Source of the DNA: Stutzerimonas stutzeri
Lineage (GTDB): Bacteria; Pseudomonadota; Gammaproteobacteria; Pseudomonadales; Pseudomonadaceae
Direction of reading: 5' to 3'
NCBI GenBank assembly: GCA_002345575.1
Contig: DDVX01000003.1
Span: forward strand, 184,858-213,755
Length of the DNA stretch: 28,898 nt
Shown: positions 22,016-28,898 of the stretch, piece after piece
Layout of the letters: the number at the start of each line of letters is the position of its first letter
How positions within the stretch are numbered: position 1 is the stretch's first letter
Position numbers and translations under genes: made by a program
The notes under the pieces: model-generated
Seen by the model: the letters and a program-made list of their open reading frames with translations, nothing else
Told to the model about the DNA's origin: nothing
Database searches by the model: none

Positions 22016-25000
22016 ATGAACAAACATCTGTACCGGATCGTTTTCAACAAGGCGCGCAGTCTGCTGATGGTTGTCGCCGAAAACGTGACCAGCAACGTCA
22101 AGGCCCCTGGCTGCGGCACGGGTCGCGGGAAGCAGGCCGGCAACACTTGTGTGGTTCGCCTGCAACCCTTGCGATTCTCGCTAATGGCGGCGCTTGGCCT
22201 GGTGATACTGATCGCGCCACAGGCCCACGCCGATATCATCGCTGACCGCAATGCGCCGGGTAACCAGCGACCCACTGTGCTCGATAGCGGCAACGGGACG
22301 CCTCTGGTGAATATCCAGACGCCCAGCGCCGCCGGTGTATCGCGCAACCTCTACAGTCAGTTTGACGTGGATGGTCGGGGTGCCATCCTCAACAACTCGC
22401 GAGGCAACGTGCAAACCCAGCTCGGCGGCTGGGTCGAGGGCAACCCCTGGCTAGCCAAAGGAAGCGCTCGGGTGATCCTCAACGAGGTCAACTCCAGCAA
22501 CCCAAGTCGTTTGCATGGATACGTCGAGGTGGCCGGCCAGCGTGCCGAGCTGGTGATCGCCAACCCTGCAGGAATCGCCTGTAATGGCTGCGGTTTCATC
22601 AACGCCAATCGTACGACCCTAACCACTGGCCAGCCGCTGCTTAACGGCGGTCGGCTCGATGGCTATCTGGTACAGGACGGCAGGGTGGTCATTGAGGGTG
22701 CCGGGCTGGACGCCAGTCGCAGCGATTACACGGCAATCATCGCGCGCTCAGTGGAAGTTAACGCTGGCATTTGGGCGAATGACCTGGCTGTGGTCGCTGG
22801 AGCCAACCGGGTCAGTGCCGACCATCAGCGGATCAGCGCAACGGCAGGTAAGGGCGCGGCAGCCGGCGTCGCTATTGACGTCGCCCAACTGGGCGGCATG
22901 TACGCCGGCAAGATCACCTTGGTGGGCAACGAGGCCGGCGTGGGCGTGCGCAATGCCGGAAAGATCGGTGCCAGCGCCGGTGCGGTAGTCATCAGCGCCG
23001 ACGGCCGTTTGGAAAACTTCGGCAGCATCGGCAGCGCCACGGCTGTTCGAGTAGAGGTCGGCGGTGACCTGCTCAACAACACGGGGCAGGTGCAGGCCCT
23101 TGGTGACATTCAGGTCGTGGCTGGCGGGCAGGTCGATAACCGAACCGGCCTGCTACGTGCCGGTCAGGAACTGCGCCTGACCGCCGAGAGCCTCGATAAC
23201 AGTGCGACTCAAAATGCCGAACAGGGTATTGAAGGGCGCTCGCTGGCCATCAGCGCAGAGCAGATTGACAACACCGCCGGGGCATTGCGCGCCGACGGTG
23301 ACCTGAAGCTGAGCAGCGATGGCAGTCTGGACAATACCCGAGGTCAGATTGCCGCTGGCCGTGATCTGCGTATCGCCGCGAGCTACCCAGCGGTGGCCGG
23401 TCCGAGCATAGAAAATACCGACGGCACCCTGATCGCCGGGCGGGCCCTCGCCATCAAGGCTGACCACTACAGTGGGGACGGCCAGGCATTGAGTCTTGGC
23501 GATTTGTCCCTGCAGCTGAGCGGCGACTACCAGCACAGCGGGCTGCTACAGGCAGGTGGCGATCTGGATTTGAAACTGGCCGGAACTTTGACTAACCAAG
23601 GTGAGTTGCTGGCGGGCGAGCGCCTTGTCCTTCAGGCTGCCGAGCTGGCCAACCAGTCCGGCGGCGAAATCACCGCCAGCCAGGCGCACATCCAGGTAGA
23701 GGGTGAGCTGAGCAACCGTGGTCTGATCGACGGCGAGCAGGTCGAACTGCGCGCCACGCATTTGACTAACCTCGGTACAGGGCGAATCTACGGCGATACC
23801 CTGAGCATCGAAGCGAATAGTCTGCGCAACGATGTCGAGCAGGGCGAGACCAGCGTGATCGCCGCTCGTGAGCGTATGGATATAGGTGCGCGGGTGCTCA
23901 CCAACCGGGAGCAGGCGCTGATCTTCAGCGCTGGTGATTTGGCCATCGGCGGTCGCCTGGACGCCGACGGTCGCGCCAGCGGCCAGGCCGATACTCTGCA
24001 CAACGCTAGCGCCACCATCGAAGCTCTTGGTGACCTGGCGCTGAACGTGCGCAGCGTACGCAACAGCGACGAGCACTTCAGTACCGAAGTGGTCGAGGTG
24101 TCGCGCGAAGCTAGACGGGAATTCCAACTAAGCGGCTCGGCCAACCGCTACGGCTCGGATCGGGTTTCCACCTACACCGACGAAGTGCTGTATTTGGTGA
24201 CTCCCGAAGGGCGGCGCGACAACTGGAATCGCTACGACTACACCCGCGTGGTCAATGAGACCCGGATCAAGACCAGTGCTCCCGGCCAGATACTTGCTGG
24301 CGGCAACCTCGCCATCGACGCCGAAGAGGTAGTCAATGACAAGAGCCGGATCATCGCCGGCGGCCTGCTTCAGGCCAATATCGACAGCCTGACCAACACC
24401 GAGGTGGCGGGCCAGCGCGTAACCAGTGATAGCGGCACGGTGACCAACTTCTACCGCATCCAGCGCAAGGGCCGAGACCGTCAGGGCAGCCGGAGTAGCG
24501 CCTATCGACCGGCAAGCAGTATCCAGGAAATAAGCCTGAAACCCAGTGTCTATGAGCAGCACAGCACACCGAATGGCAGCGGCCTGGGTCTTGGCCCCGT
24601 TATCTCGGTACCGTCGCTTGATCAGCAGAATGCCAGCGGCATCGTTCAGCAGGTGCGTAGCGCCACCCTGGCGCTTCAAGTGCCGAGCAGCGCCCTGTTC
24701 CGTCCCAGCAGCAGCGCCAGCTATCTGGTTGAAACCGACCCGCGTTTCGCCAACTACCGTAACTGGCTATCGTCCGATTACATGCTGCAACGACTTTCCG
24801 TGGACCCGGCGACGACGCAGAAACGCCTGGGTGATGGCTTCTACGAACAGAAACTGATCCGTGAACAGGTGGCGCAACTGACTGGCCGGCGCTTCCTTGA
24901 CGGCCATGCCGACGACGAAGCCCAGTACCTGGCCCTGATCGACAGCGCCGTGACCCTGGCCCAGGCCTGGCAACTGGTGCCGGGCGTGGCCCTTAGCGCC

Positions 25001-28000
25001 GAGCAGATGGCGCAGTTGACCAGCGATATCGTCTGGTTGGTGGAGCGCGAAGTCACCCTGGCCGACGGCACCACCACCTTGGCTCTGGTGCCGCAGGTCT
25101 ATGTGCGTGTGCGTGACGGCGATCTCGACGGGCACGGCGCATTGCTCGCCGGGCAAACTCTGCAACTCGACCTAAGCGGCGACCTGGTCAACAGCGGCAG
25201 CCTTGGTGCGCGAGGTGTCGCGACAATCAATGCTGAGAACATCGACAATCTCGGCGGGCGCATCCAGGCCAACGCCGTTGATCTACAAGCGCGTAGTGAC
25301 CTGAACAACCTTGGCGGTTTGATCAGCGCGGGTGACAGCCTTAGCGTCATGGCTGGGCGCGACCTCAACCTGATTGCCAATCGCCTAACGACCCAGAGCG
25401 AGCAGGGCAGCCGGGAGATGGTATCGCGCATTGCCGGGCTGTTCGTCTCCGAGCCGGCCGGGCAACTGCTCGCTGCAGCGGGGCGTGATCTGCGCCTGCA
25501 GGCCACGCAGGTAGTCAATAGCGGCGAAGGCGGGCAAACCATCCTGGCCGCCGGGCGGGACGTTGATATCGGTTCTGTGCAGGAAAGTCATAGTCAGGCC
25601 ATCACGTGGGACAGCGCCAACTGGCGCAAGGAGTCCGGTAGTCGCGAAGTCGGCAGTAGCATACAGACCCGGGGTGATCTGCAGCTTCAAGCCGGCAACG
25701 ATGTCAATCTGCGCGCCTCAAGTGTCGGTGCCGGGGGCGCTTTGCTCGCTAGCGCCGCGCGCAATATCCAGCTCAGTGCCGGCAGCCAGACCCGCAATGT
25801 GGATGAGGCGCACAGGTCCGTTGGTCGCAGCGGTATCAGCGCCAAAACCACGAATACCCGGGACAGCTTCAGCGCCAACCAGGCGCAAACCAGCAGTCTG
25901 ACCGGCGCTCAAACCGTGCTCCAGGCTGGTCGCGATATAGGCAGCGAAGGTGCGCACCTGGCGGGCAGCGACGAAATGCTGTTGATCGCCGGGCGCGATA
26001 TCAATCTATTGGCGGCCACCAGTAGCGGCAATCAGACCAGCAGCAAATCACGTAAGAGTATGACCTCCGCCGACTCACGCAGCAGCCGAAACAGCTGGCA
26101 AAGACCCGAAGGCAGCAATCTACAGGGTGGCGATATCGAGCTGCACGCTGGCCAGGACATTCAAATGCAGGGGGCCGTAATGCGTGCCGAAGGCTCAGCC
26201 CTTCTCAGCGCCGACCGCGATATCGACATTGGCAGCGCCATACATAGTCAGAGCAGCAGCAGTGCAAGGCAGTCGAGCCGTCTGGGTTTTGCCCACCATG
26301 CATTGCTGGCCCATGAGCAAAAGGATCAGCAGGGGCAGCAGAATCAACACGAGGCGGTGGGCAGTCTGCTCAGTGCAGACAGCCTGCATTTGGACAGCGG
26401 TCGTGATACCCGCATCGCCGGCAGCCAACTGGTGACCGACGGCAATATCAACATCAATGCGGGCCGCGACCTGCTCGTCGTTAGCAGCGAGAGCCAGGCC
26501 AGCCATAGCAGCAAGACCAGTAGCCGCAAGAGTGGCGAAATCGGTGAGTGGTGGCAGCCGGCCATGGGTAGCGTCAAACAGAGCGAAAAGACCCAAGGTG
26601 AAACCACCCGCCAGGTTGGCAGCCAGATCGCTTCGCTAGAAGGCGACATCAGCCTCAAAGCCGGCGAAGCGTACAGGCAGACGGCGAGTCAGGTCCTAGC
26701 ACTGCAAGGTGATATCGACATCGAAGCACGCCAGGTGACCATCGAGGCGGGGCACGATAGCCTCAGTCACAGACAAACTCACAGTAGCGGCAGAACGGCA
26801 TTGGGTGGCGCTGTCAGCGTTCCTCTGGTGGACGCGGTGCAAGGTATGCAGCAGATGGGCAAGGCTGCTAGTCGAACTGATGACAGTCGCCTGCAAGCCC
26901 TGGCCGCCGCCACGACCGCGATGCAGATCAACAACGCGCTGGACAGCGGCGCGGCGCTGATGAACGGTAACCTCGGTGGTATCAAGATCAGCGCCAATCT
27001 GAGCAACAGCAAGAGCAGCAGTACCATCACCCAAAGCGGGCGTAACGTGGTAGGCAGCGGCGTTATCGCTGGCGGCGATCTGAATATCAGCGCCCGTGGC
27101 GACGGTAACAGCGACATACATGTGATCGGTAGCCAGCTTAGAGCTGGCAATGACCTCAGCCTGCACGCTGATGGAGAGATCAACCTTCTGGCAGCGCAGA
27201 ACACCGCCGAGCAACACAGCAAAAACGCTGGCAGCGGCTGGAGTGTGGGCGTCGGCTTCGCGCTCGGTGGCAGCCAGAACGGCTTCACACTTGAGCTGGC
27301 GGCCAATAAAGCGCGTGGCAAGGCTGATGGCGAAGACCTGACCCACAGCAATACCTATGTCATGGCGGGCAATACCCTCAGTCTCACCTCAGGCGGCGAC
27401 ACCAACCTAAAGGGCGCGGTGGCCAGCGGCGAAAAGGTGGTGGCCGATATCGGCGGCGATTTCAACCTGGAAAGCCTTCAGGACACCAGCAGCTATCAGT
27501 CGAAGCAGAGCAGCACCGGGGTGGGGCTAAGTCTGTGCATTCCGCCGTTCTGCGTGGGCATGAGCTCCGCCAGCGGTAGCCATTCCAATAATTCAGTGCA
27601 GGCTGGCTATGCCAGTGTGCAAGAGTACACCGGCATCCAGGCAGGTGATGGTGGCTTTCAGCTGAAGGTGGCGGGCAACACAGATCTTAAAGGTGCGGTT
27701 ATTGCGAGTGATCAGCAGGCTGTTGATCTGCAGTTGAACCGTCTGGAAACTGGGACTCTCTCGACAAGCGACATTGATAACTACAGCCGTTACAAGGCAG
27801 GTGCCACCAGTGTTTCCGGGGGTGTCAGTTTTGGAATTGGTGAAGCTAATAAAGAGTTTGTCGCCGAACATAATAATGGCAAAAAGCAGAGCACCAACCT
27901 GGGTGGGGCGGGAAACAGCGAGCTTACAGGGGCGGATCACAGCACAACCCGTAGTGGAATCAGTGCGGGTACCATAATCATTAATCTGCAAGCGCAGCAC

Positions 28001-28898
28001 GAACGCACCGGGCAAAGTGCAGAGGAAGTCTTGGCGGTGCTTGATCGAGATGTGCGTACTGGCAATACCGCGGGCGGTCTGAGTAAGGAATGGGATGGTG
28101 CCGAGCTGGCCAAACAGGTGCAGGCCAATGCGGAGATCGTTGTCGCGTTCTCTCAACAGGCCGGCGCAACGATCCGTGGCTATGCAGAACAAAAACGCAA
28201 GAGTATTCGTGAGCAAATAGAGAAAACCGACGATCCCGGCACAAAAGAATCTCTGCAACAGGAAATCAGCGCTCTTAATACTCAGGAGCGCTTGTTAAAT
28301 GTGTTGGTTGGCGCCCTGACGGGAACTCTAGATACTTCCGCAGCTCAAGTTGTGCTTTCTGAAGCTGCCGATCGAATGCGTGAATACAGTATTGCCGACT
28401 CGGAGAAGTTTGCGGGGGTGATTGATGAAGAAGGAAACTACGTCCTAACCAACCTTAGTGGTGTGAGCGCAGGCATTCGAGGAGATGGGAAAAAGATAGC
28501 AGGTACACGGGTAGTGCTGGATATTGTCTGTGGTAATAATAATGAGCGTTGCGTTACCCAGGAAAATGCTGATGGCAGTACGATGCTGGATGAGAGGGGT
28601 ATTCCAAAACTGGCACTGAATCAAGATGGGATGGTGCAGTTTAATAGCCAGGAAGTAGGCAAGTCTTTACAGGAGTTTCTATCTGTAGATCCAGCAGGTC
28701 AAAAGCTGCCGGGCCTCACAGGAGGTATTCAGGGCGGGCAGGGAACGATTATTGGCGCCCCATATGATCCGGGTAGCGTTCTGGATCATTTGCACGAATC
28801 CTATGCAGGGCCACATGACTTTATCAGTGGGACGCTGAGCGGGTTTTATGATGAGCAAGGAAATGGCGGTAGCGGGCTTAGGGAAACTCTGAAGAAGA
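22016..28898 (+). CDS. cdiA: CdiA/filamentous haemagglutinin-type exoprotein, 3' end beyond window
   Basis: Giant TpsA exoprotein, open for 2294 codons to the window edge (partial). AGGGAA at 22005-22010 supports the start. It begins with an extended signal peptide (MNKHLYRIVFNKARSLLMVV, core near 54-66, cleavage after about residue 72). The TPS secretion domain (about 73-320) has NPAGIACNGCGFINA at 183 with Cys189 and Cys192. FHA-1 beta-helix repeats follow to about 700, then a Tyr-rich segment and the CdiA receptor-binding-type region (about 903-1030: TDPRFANYRNWLSSDYMLQR, KRLGDGFYEQKLIREQVAQL, LTSDIVWLVE, LVPQVYV). FHA-2 repeats rich in GRDL/GRDI run from about 1060 to 1960, with Cys1841 and Cys1846 in LCIPPFC. 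The pretoxin region (about 1980 on) includes SVLDHLHESYAGPHDFISG near the edge. No VENN or toxin domain is reached. Base composition falls towards the 3' end. Confidence 0.92.
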   Translation, partial: MNKHLYRIVFNKARSLLMVVAENVTSNVKAPGCGTGRGKQAGNTCVVRLQPLRFSLMAALGLVILIAPQAHADIIADRNAPGNQRPTVLDSGNGTPLVNIQTPSAAGVSRNLYSQFDVDGRGAILNNSRGNVQTQLGGWVEGNPWLAKGSARVILNEVNSSNPSRLHGYVEVAGQRAELVIANPAGIACNGCGFINANRTTLTTGQPLLNGGRLDGYLVQDGRVVIEGAGLDASRSDYTAIIARSVEVNAGIWANDLAVVAGANRVSADHQRISATAGKGAAAGVAIDVAQLGGMYAGKITLVGNEAGVGVRNAGKIGASAGAVVISADGRLENFGSIGSATAVRVEVGGDLLNNTGQVQALGDIQVVAGGQVDNRTGLLRAGQELRLTAESLDNSATQNAEQGIEGRSLAISAEQIDNTAGALRADGDLKLSSDGSLDNTRGQIAAGRDLRIAASYPAVAGPSIENTDGTLIAGRALAIKADHYSGDGQALSLGDLSLQLSGDYQHSGLLQAGGDLDLKLAGTLTNQGELLAGERLVLQAAELANQSGGEITASQAHIQVEGELSNRGLIDGEQVELRATHLTNLGTGRIYGDTLSIEANSLRNDVEQGETSVIAARERMDIGARVLTNREQALIFSAGDLAIGGRLDADGRASGQADTLHNASATIEALGDLALNVRSVRNSDEHFSTEVVEVSREARREFQLSGSANRYGSDRVSTYTDEVLYLVTPEGRRDNWNRYDYTRVVNETRIKTSAPGQILAGGNLAIDAEEVVNDKSRIIAGGLLQANIDSLTNTEVAGQRVTSDSGTVTNFYRIQRKGRDRQGSRSSAYRPASSIQEISLKPSVYEQHSTPNGSGLGLGPVISVPSLDQQNASGIVQQVRSATLALQVPSSALFRPSSSASYLVETDPRFANYRNWLSSDYMLQRLSVDPATTQKRLGDGFYEQKLIREQVAQLTGRRFLDGHADDEAQYLALIDSAVTLAQAWQLVPGVALSAEQMAQLTSDIVWLVEREVTLADGTTTLALVPQVYVRVRDGDLDGHGALLAGQTLQLDLSGDLVNSGSLGARGVATINAENIDNLGGRIQANAVDLQARSDLNNLGGLISAGDSLSVMAGRDLNLIANRLTTQSEQGSREMVSRIAGLFVSEPAGQLLAAAGRDLRLQATQVVNSGEGGQTILAAGRDVDIGSVQESHSQAITWDSANWRKESGSREVGSSIQTRGDLQLQAGNDVNLRASSVGAGGALLASAARNIQLSAGSQTRNVDEAHRSVGRSGISAKTTNTRDSFSANQAQTSSLTGAQTVLQAGRDIGSEGAHLAGSDEMLLIAGRDINLLAATSSGNQTSSKSRKSMTSADSRSSRNSWQRPEGSNLQGGDIELHAGQDIQMQGAVMRAEGSALLSADRDIDIGSAIHSQSSSSARQSSRLGFAHHALLAHEQKDQQGQQNQHEAVGSLLSADSLHLDSGRDTRIAGSQLVTDGNININAGRDLLVVSSESQASHSSKTSSRKSGEIGEWWQPAMGSVKQSEKTQGETTRQVGSQIASLEGDISLKAGEAYRQTASQVLALQGDIDIEARQVTIEAGHDSLSHRQTHSSGRTALGGAVSVPLVDAVQGMQQMGKAASRTDDSRLQALAAATTAMQINNALDSGAALMNGNLGGIKISANLSNSKSSSTITQSGRNVVGSGVIAGGDLNISARGDGNSDIHVIGSQLRAGNDLSLHADGEINLLAAQNTAEQHSKNAGSGWSVGVGFALGGSQNGFTLELAANKARGKADGEDLTHSNTYVMAGNTLSLTSGGDTNLKGAVASGEKVVADIGGDFNLESLQDTSSYQSKQSSTGVGLSLCIPPFCVGMSSASGSHSNNSVQAGYASVQEYTGIQAGDGGFQLKVAGNTDLKGAVIASDQQAVDLQLNRLETGTLSTSDIDNYSRYKAGATSVSGGVSFGIGEANKEFVAEHNNGKKQSTNLGGAGNSELTGADHSTTRSGISAGTIIINLQAQHERTGQSAEEVLAVLDRDVRTGNTAGGLSKEWDGAELAKQVQANAEIVVAFSQQAGATIRGYAEQKRKSIREQIEKTDDPGTKESLQQEISALNTQERLLNVLVGALTGTLDTSAAQVVLSEAADRMREYSIADSEKFAGVIDEEGNYVLTNLSGVSAGIRGDGKKIAGTRVVLDIVCGNNNERCVTQENADGSTMLDERGIPKLALNQDGMVQFNSQEVGKSLQEFLSVDPAGQKLPGLTGGIQGGQGTIIGAPYDPGSVLDHLHESYAGPHDFISGTLSGFYDEQGNGGSGLRETLKK

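Noticed and set aside
22181..28258. Several long minus-strand frames opposite cdiA
   Set aside because: They are mirror images of the repetitive exoprotein codons; the plus frame is continuously open and reads recognisable CdiA domains throughout.
22016..28898. Frameshift or pseudogene in cdiA
   Set aside because: I read the plus frame line by line to the window edge and found no stop or frame break.
1..28898. CRISPR arrays, tRNA or rRNA genes, insertion sequences
   Set aside because: No regularly spaced repeats, no cloverleaf or rRNA-like stretches and no transposase frames were recognised; the repeats present are REP-like hairpins and exoprotein-coding repeats.

Overview
The window looks like chromosomal DNA from a Pseudomonas-type gammaproteobacterium. 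GC content is high, the coding and Shine-Dalgarno style is pseudomonad, REP-like intergenic repeats are present, and the gene families (DUF4197, a FemAB-like DUF482 protein, ExoD, TrhA, MetR/MetE, TopB, an OruR-type AraC regulator) are typical of the genus. I assign no species. No rRNA, tRNA, CRISPR array, insertion sequence or phage gene was recognised, and no gene-free stretch exceeds 300 bases.

Left part (1-7660): a general porin with a clear terminator, a DUF2057-like lipoprotein, a FemAB-like N-acyltransferase, and then a methionine block. In that block metR (minus strand) and metE (plus strand) flank exoD. Near-identical MetR-type half-site pairs lie upstream of both metR and metE. The last residues of MetE are encoded by one copy of an intergenic hairpin repeat.

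Middle part (7660-12270, all minus strand): topB, with a textbook LexA box in front of it; trhA (haemolysin III family); a DUF4197 secreted protein; and an AraC-family regulator. The regulator is divergent from a compact three-gene catabolic cassette (12475-16998): a KstD-like flavoprotein, an acetolactate synthase-like ThDP enzyme and an LldD-like FMN 2-hydroxyacid dehydrogenase. Between regulator and cassette lies a tandem pair of 22-bp direct repeats, an arrangement typical of AraC operators. I cannot name the cassette's substrate.

Right part (17089-28898): two small overlapping minus-strand genes (a ribbon-helix-helix-like protein and a Lys-rich coiled coil) with a terminator and an upstream dyad; a DUF2231 membrane protein translationally coupled to a sorbosone dehydrogenase-like lipoprotein; and a contact-dependent-inhibition-type two-partner secretion locus. 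That locus runs from a CdiB/FhaC transporter, through a HlyC-family lysine acyltransferase with both catalytic residues, to a giant CdiA-type exoprotein. The exoprotein stays open for 2294 codons to the window edge. Its toxin tip and any immunity gene lie outside. The acyltransferase inside the locus suggests the exoprotein is lipidated before export, and this is the most interesting system here.
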